Shown: one piece after another, positions 16,247 to 23,975 of the stretch | How the letters are laid out: each line of letters begins with the position of its first letter | Numbering within the stretch: position 1 is the first letter of the stretch | DNA from: an uncultured Lachnospiraceae bacterium | Lineage (GTDB): Bacteria; Bacillota; Clostridia; Lachnospirales; Lachnospiraceae | Length of the DNA: 38,750 bases | Reading direction: 5' to 3' | Assembly (NCBI GenBank): GCA_910586645.1 | Contig: CAJUIS010000023.1 | Location: 1 to 38,750, forward strand | Translations under genes and position numbers: made by a program | Notes under the pieces: model-generated | Database searches by the model: none | Told to the model about the DNA's origin: nothing | The model's input: only the letters and a program-made list of their open reading frames with translations

Positions 16247-17624
16247 TGCTTTCTATAGAAACTTCAAGTCCGTCCTCCGCCATCTGCCGGAAAAACCCTC
16301 TTTGTATGGAAGTGTCTGCAAGTACGGAACTAAACGTAAACATCAGCTTGTCTCCATACGAACAAATCGTTCCTTTCAATGGCTGTCCCTTCGACATTGC
16401 AAGAAACGCTCCAAACATCTGAATATACGGCTGATAGATTTCCGGCACGCAGATATTCCCGATATTTGTGACTGTCGTCGTATTTGCAAGCGCAGACTTC
16501 GTATAGACATAACGGATCACCAGATTCTTAAAAAGCAGAGGGACGGCTCTTGCCATCAGATTTTTCTCGTTCGAAACATTATAAGAAAAAAGCTCTTCCA
16601 GATGTTCCCTGGTAATCTGTTTTCTAAGGCTTGCGCTTATGATCTGAAGCGCTTCGGAAAATGTGTATTCCTCTTTTTCAGGCAGAAATTCCGCAGAAAC
16701 CATCACAAAGAAATTCTTCGTAGTAACAGAATGAAAAAAAGGCCGTAAATTTACCGGAACAGCCGCCCGAATTGGCCGTCCCCCTGTCGCCTTGTGTAAA
16801 TCTTCCACATAAATGCTGTAAATATAAGCAGCCACAAGATATTCATTAATGCTCGCCCCATAACGGTGCGCCGCTTCTTTCAGCGCTTTTACACTCATCG
16901 TTCCGTGGATAACGCCAAACTCTCCCGTTTTAAGCCTTTCCCCCTTCAAAAGATACGCTTTCTTTGTCGCGTATCCCTTTGCATGGCTTTTTTTATAATT
17001 TTTTAAAAAACTGTCTTCTCTGTTTAACGACGTATCCGCAGACAACTGATCTCCCACCTGGGCGCAAAGCCCCGGATGCGCTATCCTCAGGTACTGATAC
17101 GTCAGCTCTTTTAAAAAATTGATTCCTCCCATCCCGTCCGTAAGCACATGAAAAACTTCTAAATTGATACGGTTTTTATAACAGGAAACGCAAAACAGAT
17201 AACTCCTGTTCCGGTTCTGTACAATGTAGCGGCACGGATATGTATTCTCTTCCCGCACTTTTGGAGCAGGTTTCCCGTTCTCCTCGAAATAATACCAGAA
17301 TACGCCTTTCCTGAGCCGCACATTAAATCCGTCAAATTTAAAAAGAACAATGTCTAACGCCTTCTGCAAAATCTCCCTGTCCACTTCTTCCTTCAGCGTA
17401 ACAAAAATACGATAGACATTTGTCATGTCCTCTCCTGCAATGACCGGAAAAACATGCGCCGTATTGTCAAGCTTTTCCCATCCGATTGCCTCGTCCGTCC
17501 CATAACGTCTTTCTTTTTTCAGCGCTTCTTTATACCGCAGACGCTCCTGTTTTCGTTCCTGCCTTTTTTTGGCTCTCTGTATTCTCCGCTGCGCCTTTCC
17601 GGCTTCTTTTCTGTCTTTTTCCAA
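16227..17624 (-). CDS. Condensation-fold acyltransferase (alcohol acetyltransferase-like)
   Basis: The 465-residue product has a CoA-dependent acyltransferase/condensation fold, shown by the HxxxDG motif HVLTDG at 159-164 followed by MGGINFLKEL, and a later AVPVNLRPFF block typical of these families. It begins with a roughly 45-residue extremely basic, helical segment (MEKDRKEAGKAQRRIQRAKK) likely to bind membrane or nucleic acid. There is no signal peptide. The start is a TTG at 17624 with GGAGAG nine bases upstream; the next in-frame ATG lies past residue 65, inside the domain. Coupled to the GT-C-like gene by overlap, it may acylate a glycolipid or surface glycan made with it; that is inference. 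Confidence 0.8.
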   Translation of the reverse strand: MEKDRKEAGKAQRRIQRAKKRQERKQERLRYKEALKKERRYGTDEAIGWEKLDNTAHVFPVIAGEDMTNVYRIFVTLKEEVDREILQKALDIVLFKFDGFNVRLRKGVFWYYFEENGKPAPKVREENTYPCRYIVQNRNRSYLFCVSCYKNRINLEVFHVLTDGMGGINFLKELTYQYLRIAHPGLCAQVGDQLSADTSLNREDSFLKNYKKSHAKGYATKKAYLLKGERLKTGEFGVIHGTMSVKALKEAAHRYGASINEYLVAAYIYSIYVEDLHKATGGRPIRAAVPVNLRPFFHSVTTKNFFVMVSAEFLPEKEEYTFSEALQIISASLRKQITREHLEELFSYNVSNEKNLMARAVPLLFKNLVIRYVYTKSALANTTTVTNIGNICVPEIYQPYIQMFGAFLAMSKGQPLKGTICSYGDKLMFTFSSVLADTSIQRGFFRQMAEDGLEVSIESNGVYYD

Positions 17625-17646
17625 ATAAAAATTCTCTCCTATATCC

Positions 17647-18639
17647 TCAAAAAAACTTCTTTTTTTTAAAAAACCAAAGACTTATAATAATCACCAGCAG
17701 ACTGACTCCTGCAACAACCGGGTACCCATACCGCCAGCCAAGTTCCGGCATATTGTCAAAATTCATTCCGTACCAGCCTGCAATTAATGTCAGAGGAAGA
17801 AAAATTGTCGTCACAACTGTAAGAAATTTCATAATATTGTTCTGACGGATTGAGATTTCCGACTGGTAAACATCCTGTACCTGCATGGCGTATTCCCGCA
17901 GCGACTGCGCTTCCTGCTTCATGCGATCCACGCGCTCTGAAAAATTTCCGCAGACGCTCTCTTTTGACGCCAGCGCCTCTCCGACATCCGTCATCTGGCA
18001 GTAATAGCAATACAGACGTGATATCTCTTTCTTAATCCCAAGCATTTGATAATGGAAATGTTTTGTCTCTCCCTGTAAAACTTTCTCCTCCATATCCGCA
18101 ATTTCACGCTCTAAAGAAGCCAGATACAGCGTATCCTCTTCCACCAGCTCCATAAAAAAATCCCCCAGAAACTCTCCTATCGTATAGCCTCTGCTCCGAC
18201 CTTCTTTTGACTGGTTTTTTAATATGTGAAATTCCTGTCCAAGCCTTCCCTGTATCGTAAGAATGATATCTTTGATCTTTGAACCGGCTTCTATAAAAAT
18301 CAATCTGTCCTTTAAAATATAAACTGCAAAATCAAAATTTTTTTTCTTCTTTTTTTTGAGCGGAATATGAAACATCCCAAAGAGATATGAAGCATGGGTT
18401 TCCAATTTACAGAAAAAAGTCCCTTCCTTTGTCTGGTTTAAGGAAAACGCTTCTTCCTGCTTTAGCTCCATGCTCCACTCTTCTTCATCAAAAATTCCTA
18501 TTCCGCCGAAGTTCTCCTCAAACCCCTGGCGGTCTGTTTCCGCAATGCCATTTCCGCAGACTCTGTAATACATCTGAAAACCTTCTTTTTCAAATAGCTT
18601 ATACAGTTTCTCCGTAATTATACCATGCGTTTTTGTCAC
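17647..18639 (-). CDS. CorA-family divalent metal ion channel
   Basis: The 330-residue product has the CorA layout: a cytoplasmic alpha/beta N-terminal part, a long helical region (about 170-270), and two C-terminal transmembrane helices joined by the selectivity motif GMN (YGMNFDNMPEL, near 291-293). It probably carries Mg2+, or Co2+/Ni2+/Zn2+ in some family members. The start is a GTG at 18639 directly after the ung stop codon, with AGGA in the ung end at ideal spacing; the family N-terminus is too divergent to decide against the later ATG at residue 23. It follows ung with no gap. Confidence 0.9.
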   Translation of the reverse strand: MTKTHGIITEKLYKLFEKEGFQMYYRVCGNGIAETDRQGFEENFGGIGIFDEEEWSMELKQEEAFSLNQTKEGTFFCKLETHASYLFGMFHIPLKKKKKKNFDFAVYILKDRLIFIEAGSKIKDIILTIQGRLGQEFHILKNQSKEGRSRGYTIGEFLGDFFMELVEEDTLYLASLEREIADMEEKVLQGETKHFHYQMLGIKKEISRLYCYYCQMTDVGEALASKESVCGNFSERVDRMKQEAQSLREYAMQVQDVYQSEISIRQNNIMKFLTVVTTIFLPLTLIAGWYGMNFDNMPELGWRYGYPVVAGVSLLVIIISLWFFKKKKFF

Positions 18640-19326
18640 TTATTCCTGTTCAATATTTTCAATCTGCCAGTCAACCGGCTCTGCGCCGTGCGCTTCTAAA
18701 AATGCATTTGCCTGGCTGAAATGCCTGCATCCGAAAAAACCGCGGTACGCAGACAGCGGACTTGGATGCGGCGCCTTTAAAATCAGGTGATTTGGGTTTG
18801 TCAGCATTGACGCCTTATTCTGCGCCGGACGTCCCCAAAGCAGATAGACAATCGGCCGTTCCTGACTGTTTACTGCCTGGATAACCGCATCTGTAAAATT
18901 CTCCCATCCCTTTTTCTGATGTGAATTTGCCTGATGCGCCCGCACTGTCAGCACCGTATTTAAAAGCAGCACGCCCTGATCGGCCCACTTTTTTAAATAT
19001 CCGTTGTTTGGAATATAGCATCCAATGTCGTCGTGCAGTTCCTGATAAATATTCTGCAGGGAAGGCGGAATCTCCTTCTGGCTTGGCAGTACGGAAAAAC
19101 TGAGTCCATGCGCCTGATTTACATTATGGTACGGATCTTGTCCCAGCAAAAGCACCTTTACCTTACTTAAGGGCGTAAAATGAAATGCATTGAAAATATC
19201 GTCTGCCGGAGGATAAACAACGGCTTTCCCGTACTCCTCGCTTACAAATTGATACAATTCGCGGTAATAAGGCTTTTTAAACTCAGCCGAAACTGCAGGC
19301 AGCCAGTCATTTGCAATCATGCTCAT
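18640..19326 (-). CDS. ung: Uracil-DNA glycosylase, family 1
   Basis: Ung excises uracil from DNA, initiating base excision repair. The 228-residue product has the catalytic water-activating motif GQDPYH (Asp64), LLLNTVLTV, VYLLWG and the minor-groove loop HPSPLSAYRGFFG. The ATG at 19326 is chosen because GGGAGGAAAA lies eight bases upstream; the frame extends to 19356 but that would overlap hisF. It is an ordinary family member without visible change. Placement between hisF and a metal channel suggests an operon by proximity and not by function. Confidence 0.97.
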   Translation of the reverse strand: MSMIANDWLPAVSAEFKKPYYRELYQFVSEEYGKAVVYPPADDIFNAFHFTPLSKVKVLLLGQDPYHNVNQAHGLSFSVLPSQKEIPPSLQNIYQELHDDIGCYIPNNGYLKKWADQGVLLLNTVLTVRAHQANSHQKKGWENFTDAVIQAVNSQERPIVYLLWGRPAQNKASMLTNPNHLILKAPHPSPLSAYRGFFGCRHFSQANAFLEAHGAEPVDWQIENIEQE

Positions 19327-19352
19327 AAGATTTTCCTCCCGAATCTTTTGTA

Positions 19353-20114
19353 TCATCTTCTGACAGATACGTCTCTTTCCGCCAGATAATTCTTCAATTC
19401 CATAATTTCAAGCTCTTTATAATGAAACAGGGAAGCGGCAAGCGCCGCGTCTGCCTTTCCACTGGTCAAAGCTTCCAGAAAATGTTCTTTTGTCCCGGCG
19501 CCGCCGGAAGCAATTACGGGAATTGACACATTTTCTGCAATTGTCCTTGTAAGCGTTATGTCGTAGCCTGCTTTTGTCCCGTCGCAGTCCATGCTGGTCA
19601 AAAGGATCTCGCCTGCGCCCAGGCGCTCCGCCTGCATGGCCCATTCCACGGCGTCCATCCCAACGTCGACTCTTCCTCCGTTTTTATAAATATTCCATCC
19701 GCTGCCGTCTTCTCTTCGCCTTGCATCAATGGCAACCACTACGCACTGGCTTCCGAATTTATCCGCCGCTTCAGAAATCAGCCCGGGACGGTTAATCGCA
19801 GAAGAATTGATGGAAATCTTATCTGCGCCTTCCCGAAGCAGGGCTTTAAAATCATCCACTGTACGAATGCCGCCGCCTACCGTAAAGGGAATAAATACTT
19901 TTTCAGCCACGCGGCGCACCATATCCGCCACTGTATCCCGCTGATCTGAGGTCGCCGTAATATCCAAAAACACAACTTCATCCGCTCCGGCTTTATCGTA
20001 TGCCTCTGCAACTGCAATTGGATCTCCGGCGTCTTTTAAATTCACAAAATTTACACCTTTGACAACCCTGCCGTTTTTCACATCCAGACAGGGGATGATT
20101 CTCTTTGTAAACAT
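19353..20114 (-). CDS. hisF: Imidazole glycerol phosphate synthase cyclase subunit HisF
   Basis: HisF is the (beta/alpha)8 barrel subunit that uses ammonia from HisH to form imidazole glycerol phosphate and AICAR. The 253-residue product starts MFTKRIIPCLDVKNGRVVKG (catalytic Asp11), has VAIDARRREDGSGWNIYKNG (second catalytic Asp) and ends with the IASGGAGTKEHFLEAL barrel end. It overlaps hisH by one base (TGATG), with GGGAGGG in the hisH end, so the two subunits are made in coupled amounts. No other histidine gene is present in the window. Confidence 0.97.
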   Translation of the reverse strand: MFTKRIIPCLDVKNGRVVKGVNFVNLKDAGDPIAVAEAYDKAGADEVVFLDITATSDQRDTVADMVRRVAEKVFIPFTVGGGIRTVDDFKALLREGADKISINSSAINRPGLISEAADKFGSQCVVVAIDARRREDGSGWNIYKNGGRVDVGMDAVEWAMQAERLGAGEILLTSMDCDGTKAGYDITLTRTIAENVSIPVIASGGAGTKEHFLEALTSGKADAALAASLFHYKELEIMELKNYLAERDVSVRR

Positions 20115-20734
20115 CAGGCGTTCCCTCCCGAAAGCTTCGCAAAATTAGATAAAATAGAAAGACCTGCGCCGCCGCTTTTTTCCGGATGAAACTGGCAGGC
20201 GAAAACGTTCCCCCGCTCCACTGAAGCATGAATGGATACGCCGTATTCCGTATACGCCTTTACTATGGATTCATCCTGGGCCTTTAAATAATAAGAATGC
20301 ACAAAATAAACATATGGCTCCTCTTTTATCCCTTCAAACAGCCTGCCATTCCCTGCAAGCTTTAAAGAATTCCACCCGATGTGAGGAATCTTAAGCCCCT
20401 CTGCATTCGGGATTTTTAAAATGCTGCCCTTTAAAAGATGCAGACCTTCCACACCTTGGCTCTCTTCACTGCCATCAAAGAAAAGCTGAAGCCCAAGACA
20501 AATGCCAAGTATGGGCTTTCCCTCCGCCGCCGCTTCCGCAAGCATTTGATCTATCTCATATTTTCTGAGCTGATCCATTGCGGCGCCAAAAGATCCCACA
20601 CCCGGCAGAATGAGTTTATCCGCTTTGGAAACCTCCCGTCTGTCCCGCGTAACAATGCTTTCTTCTCCAAGAAAATGCAGCGCTTTTTCCACGCTTTTTA
20701 AATTTCCGGCATCATAATCCAAAATCGCTATCAT
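20114..20734 (-). CDS. hisH: Imidazole glycerol phosphate synthase glutaminase subunit HisH
   Basis: This class I glutamine amidotransferase supplies ammonia to HisF. It has 206 residues; the nucleophile motif GICLGLQ (Cys79), LPGVGSFGAAM and the FVHSYYLKA and CQFHPEKSG histidine/glutamate region are all present. The ribosome site AAGGATATAAC fits the ATG at 20734, 10 bases after the stop of the gene for the charge-rich membrane protein. Its product pairs with HisF. Confidence 0.97.
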   Translation of the reverse strand: MIAILDYDAGNLKSVEKALHFLGEESIVTRDRREVSKADKLILPGVGSFGAAMDQLRKYEIDQMLAEAAAEGKPILGICLGLQLFFDGSEESQGVEGLHLLKGSILKIPNAEGLKIPHIGWNSLKLAGNGRLFEGIKEEPYVYFVHSYYLKAQDESIVKAYTEYGVSIHASVERGNVFACQFHPEKSGGAGLSILSNFAKLSGGNA

Positions 20735-20744
20735 GTTATATCCT

Positions 20745-22124
20745 TTATTCTGTCAAACCCATTTCTTTTACAATCACATACACTCTGCGCGTGTATTCCG
20801 TCCGATCTCCAAGTCCGTAAATTTCTCTCGCTGTTTCTGCGCTTACGTTAAACTTCTCCTGAAGCTGCGCTGTGATCTGTTCCAAAAGCCTCTCATACTG
20901 CTCTTTCACACCGCAGGCTTTTGCATCCGCATAATTCGCGTCGTATCTTCCCAATGCGCAAATAAAGGAATCCAGAGCCATAACATACTGTCCGGAACTG
21001 TACAGTCCGATTCCGTTTTTCAATTCACCCTGCACTTTGGCAAGCACAAGCACCCGCTCTCCAAATTCCACGTCCTGCTCTTTGGCGTTCAGTCCCGCTA
21101 TCTTATGATACGCCTCCACATAATCGCCGCTGTTGTAAACGGCTTTTGCATCGGCCATATCCGCAGAATAACCAATCATATTGGAAGTCAGTATGACAAA
21201 CAGCATTCCGGAAAAGCACATGATAAAAATCAGAATAACCGGCGCTTTTGGCAGCGGCGGCGACAGATCGACCTCTTTTGGCTTTTTCGGCTTCTTCTCT
21301 TTTTTTTCTTTGGGTTTCTTTTCTTTCTTTTCCTTTGGTTTCTTCTCTTTTTCCTTCTTTTCCTTTTTGTCTTTCTTCTTTTTTCCCTTTTCTTTCTTTC
21401 CTGCGGCCTTGCCCGCTTCTTCCGATTCGTTTAATTCACGGACGATTTCCATGCCCTCTTCGGACGCTTCACCGGAAACAACGCCTCCTTCAGACGCTTT
21501 TCCCTCTTCCTCCAGTTCATCTTCGTCTTCTCCAAACAATATTTTAGAAAGCTTCTGAAAAAATCCCGCTTTTTCTTTTTTGTCCTTTTTCCCTTTTTTG
21601 CCCTGCTTTTTCTCTGATTCCCGGGATAATCCTTCCTCCTCGTCTTCATCATCGTCGTCGTTCTGCTGAATCGCGCCTGCCGCTCCGGTAAGATTTGAAA
21701 TTTCATCCATTGTCGGCGTCTGAGCCAGCACATCAAATAATTCCTTCTCATCCTCAGAGCGTCCGTCCGCTTCTTCTTTTGAATCATTCTTTTCGTTTGA
21801 TTCTGTCCATGAATCATCTTCCAGCGTATTTACTTCATATGTATCCTCTTTTGGCTTTTGAACCGCAGACGCTTCTTTCGCCGTATTTACAATCCCCTCC
21901 AGATTGCCGAAAAAGCTGTCCTCTGTACTCTGAAGGCCATCCGAACGCCCAATTTCATTTTCAAACTCCAAAATGACATCATCAATATCCGTATCATCCA
22001 GATCATTTTCAAATTCTTTGACGAAATCCGCACTCGTTCTTCGTTTTTTCCTGTCCGCTTCCGCTTTCCGCTCCGGGGAAACGTTATTCAACAAAGAATC
22101 CAGATATTCTTCTGTCTTATTCAC
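20745..22124 (-). CDS. Charge-segregated single-pass membrane protein with TPR-like outer domain
   Basis: I do not recognise a family. The 459-residue product uses a GTG start at 22124, supported by AGGAGGT eight bases upstream; the open frame to 22187 has no such site. Residues 1-240 are strongly acidic and low complexity, 241-284 are almost entirely Lys with Glu/Pro (KKEKEKKPKEKKEKK and similar repeats), a transmembrane helix spans about 295-317 (VILIFIMCFSGMLFVILTS), and 320-459 form an outer helical domain with repeats (YNSGDYVEAYHKIAGL, YSSGQYVMALDSFICALGRY) like tetratricopeptide pairs. The long N-terminal part should be cytoplasmic. It follows cheV by 68 bases, so a scaffold role near the chemotaxis or cell-surface machinery is possible but unproved. 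Confidence 0.75.
   Translation of the reverse strand: MNKTEEYLDSLLNNVSPERKAEADRKKRRTSADFVKEFENDLDDTDIDDVILEFENEIGRSDGLQSTEDSFFGNLEGIVNTAKEASAVQKPKEDTYEVNTLEDDSWTESNEKNDSKEEADGRSEDEKELFDVLAQTPTMDEISNLTGAAGAIQQNDDDDEDEEEGLSRESEKKQGKKGKKDKKEKAGFFQKLSKILFGEDEDELEEEGKASEGGVVSGEASEEGMEIVRELNESEEAGKAAGKKEKGKKKKDKKEKKEKEKKPKEKKEKKPKEKKEKKPKKPKEVDLSPPLPKAPVILIFIMCFSGMLFVILTSNMIGYSADMADAKAVYNSGDYVEAYHKIAGLNAKEQDVEFGERVLVLAKVQGELKNGIGLYSSGQYVMALDSFICALGRYDANYADAKACGVKEQYERLLEQITAQLQEKFNVSAETAREIYGLGDRTEYTRRVYVIVKEMGLTE
21273..21404 (-). repeat. Lysine-rich low-complexity codon repeats
   Basis: Minus-strand codons 241-284 of the membrane-protein gene encode Lys with few other residues, including repeated KKPKEKKE units. 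The DNA is almost pure A/G on the coding strand, giving T/C tracts on the plus strand. Such tracts are prone to slippage and so may vary in length between strains. Confidence 0.8.
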
Positions 22125-22150
22125 TGCAAGTACCTCCTGTATTGAAACCT

Positions 22151-22183
22151 TTGAAGGGATGTGACAGCCATCACATCCCTCAA
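22151..22183. promoter_or_regulatory. Long inverted repeat in the leader between cheV and the next gene
   Basis: TTGAAGGGATGTGA (22151-22164) and TCACATCCCTCAA (22171-22183) pair over 13 bases with a single bulged A and a 6-base loop. There is no T-run on either side, so it is not a standard intrinsic terminator. It lies between the cheV stop and the GTG start at 22124, and could be an mRNA processing or stability site, a translation-modulating leader hairpin, or a DNA-binding palindrome. Confidence 0.7.
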
Positions 22184-22192
22184 CCATTATTG

Positions 22193-23101
22193 TTATGCGC
22201 CGGGCAGAGAATCAATTAATTCATCTACCGTTTCTACCAGTTTGCCAATCTCCGGCTTCGTCAATTGTGCATTCGCCCCAAGCTGCTCTCCCTTTCTTCG
22301 CATCTCTTCATTTACAAGAGAAGAGAAAATGACCAACGGTATATGCTTTAACTCGTCATCGCTTTTTACCAGCTTCGTCAAACGATGCCCGTCCATAAGC
22401 GGCATTTCAATATCGGTAATCAGACAATGGATCATATCATCCAAAACGCCCCTTCTTTTGAAATCACATATTTTATTCCAGGCTTCCTGTCCGTTTGCCG
22501 TGACAATCTGCTTTGTATAACCCGCCTTTTTCAGGCAGTCCGTAATCAGTTTGCTAAGAAGCGGGGAATCCTCTGCGATTAAAATCGGATGTTCGCTCCT
22601 GTCCCTTCCTTCGTAATCATCCAGTTCTGAAATCTTAAGGCCCGTTTCCGGACTGATGTCCGTTACAATCCTTTCAAAATCCAAAATCACCACCAGATTG
22701 TCATTCAGTTTAACGACGCCTGTAGACACTCCGCTGTCATCGGAATTGATTGTGGAGTCCGGTTTGATGATATCTTCCCAGGACACTCTATGTATGCCGA
22801 TTACTTCATCCACATGAAAAGCGATATTTAATTTGTTAAAATTCGTAATGATGAAAAGCCCCTCTTTTTCATCCTCCGGAATCCCAATGCAGCGTTTCAG
22901 GCTGATCACTGTAATCATAACGTCACGCGGCATAAAGATTCCTTCCACACAAGGGTTTGCATGGGGAATCGGAGTTACGGGCTGATACGAAAGTATTTCA
23001 CGTATCTTTGCCACATTGATCCCATAGCGGTTTCTGCCCAGTGCAAACTCCAGTATTTCAAGTTCATTTGTCCCGCTTTCCAATAATATATTTGTATCCA
23101 T
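22193..23101 (-). CDS. cheV: Chemotaxis protein CheV
   Basis: CheV is an adaptor that couples chemoreceptors to CheA. The 302-residue product is a fusion of a CheW domain (about 12-150; LEFALGRNRYGINVAKIREI) and a receiver domain (about 172-295) with phosphoacceptor Asp230 in LITDIEMPLMDG and ILIAEDSPLL for metal binding. GGGAGGAAAG lies before the ATG. No other che, mcp or flagellar gene is in the window, so it is an orphan locus. It follows the lipoprotein gene by 36 bases and leads into the charge-segregated membrane protein. Confidence 0.95.
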   Translation of the reverse strand: MDTNILLESGTNELEILEFALGRNRYGINVAKIREILSYQPVTPIPHANPCVEGIFMPRDVMITVISLKRCIGIPEDEKEGLFIITNFNKLNIAFHVDEVIGIHRVSWEDIIKPDSTINSDDSGVSTGVVKLNDNLVVILDFERIVTDISPETGLKISELDDYEGRDRSEHPILIAEDSPLLSKLITDCLKKAGYTKQIVTANGQEAWNKICDFKRRGVLDDMIHCLITDIEMPLMDGHRLTKLVKSDDELKHIPLVIFSSLVNEEMRRKGEQLGANAQLTKPEIGKLVETVDELIDSLPGA

Positions 23102-23137
23102 ATCGCTTTCCTCCCAGCATTTTTGATTTTTCCTGTT

Positions 23138-23893
23138 TTACAAATTCACCATATAAGCTGTATCATCTATAACCACTTTTAACTGCAGACTGCTGATTTC
23201 CTGAATATCCTGCGGAATCTGAAATAAAAGCGCCATTTCCTCTGCAGCGCCTGCGGGAATGTCCCCCTGGTAAGTTGACAAATCATTCGGCAGAATCGTC
23301 ATCTGCGCAGCCGCCGTCTCCGTCTCGTTCACAATTATGCGAAATGACGGCTTCATCTTTAAAATATCCACGTGCGCATCCTGTCCCGTCTGATTTTTCA
23401 GGCTGATATCCAGTACAAGAATCTGGCTGCCTGCCGCTGCGTCCACAACGTAACTGTCAGACTTCTCATAAGTCGTGCAAAGGCTGTTCCCCGTACAGTC
23501 CGCCTGTATCCCCTCAAGCTTTAAGGCTTCTCCTAAGGACACTGTATCCGCCGTATTCTCCAACTGATCCGGTGACAACAGCTTTTCTCCCTCCGTTCCA
23601 TCCGGTTTTGCCTGCACATCCGATGTCTTCTCCTGCTGTTTTGGCTCCTCTTCCGAAGATTCTTCCTGTTTTGGCTCTTCTTTTGTCTCTGTCTCTCCAT
23701 CCAGCGTCTCCTGCATGACAAATACCTCTCCGTCCTGCTGGAACGTATTATACTTGGACACCACGCCGGACGCATAACTGACAACGGCGTTCTCCTCTTC
23801 CGGCGTCAGTTCATAAAACGCGTCTCCGCAGCCGGCAAACATACATGCAGCCGCAAACAGTGTTGCAGTAATCTTTATCTTTGAGCTTTTCAT
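23138..23893 (-). CDS. Lipoprotein with acidic/Gln linker and beta-rich C-terminal domain
   Basis: The 251-residue product has a lipoprotein signal ending in the lipobox FAGC (Cys22) and so is anchored on the outer face of the membrane. A Glu/Lys/Gln/Ser-rich linker spans about 70-105 (TETKEEPKQEESSEEEPKQQ) and is followed by a beta-rich domain (VLDISLKNQTGQDAHVDILK) resembling bacterial DUF4352-type or telokin-like lipoprotein domains, though I cannot assign it. GGAGG precedes the ATG with good spacing. Own promoter at 23933-23961. It lies between the sensor kinase gene and cheV. Confidence 0.8.
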   Translation of the reverse strand: MKSSKIKITATLFAAACMFAGCGDAFYELTPEEENAVVSYASGVVSKYNTFQQDGEVFVMQETLDGETETKEEPKQEESSEEEPKQQEKTSDVQAKPDGTEGEKLLSPDQLENTADTVSLGEALKLEGIQADCTGNSLCTTYEKSDSYVVDAAAGSQILVLDISLKNQTGQDAHVDILKMKPSFRIIVNETETAAAQMTILPNDLSTYQGDIPAGAAEEMALLFQIPQDIQEISSLQLKVVIDDTAYMVNL

Positions 23894-23932
23894 CCTGTGC
23901 CTCCGCTCTGCAAAATTTCTCTGAATATAACC

Positions 23933-23961
23933 ATTCTATCATTTTTTTTGGGAATGGGCAA
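23933..23961 (-). promoter_or_regulatory. Promoter for the lipoprotein gene
   Basis: On the minus strand: -35 TTGCCC (23956-23961), 17-base spacer, -10 TAGAAT (23933-23938). It lies in the short gap after the sensor kinase gene and probably drives the lipoprotein and cheV cluster. Confidence 0.65.
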
Positions 23962-23975
23962 CTATTAATTATTTT

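Noticed and set aside
21181..21558. Plus-strand frame of 125 codons rich in Phe/Ser
   Set aside because: It is the complement of the lysine-rich repeat codons; no ribosome site or domain.
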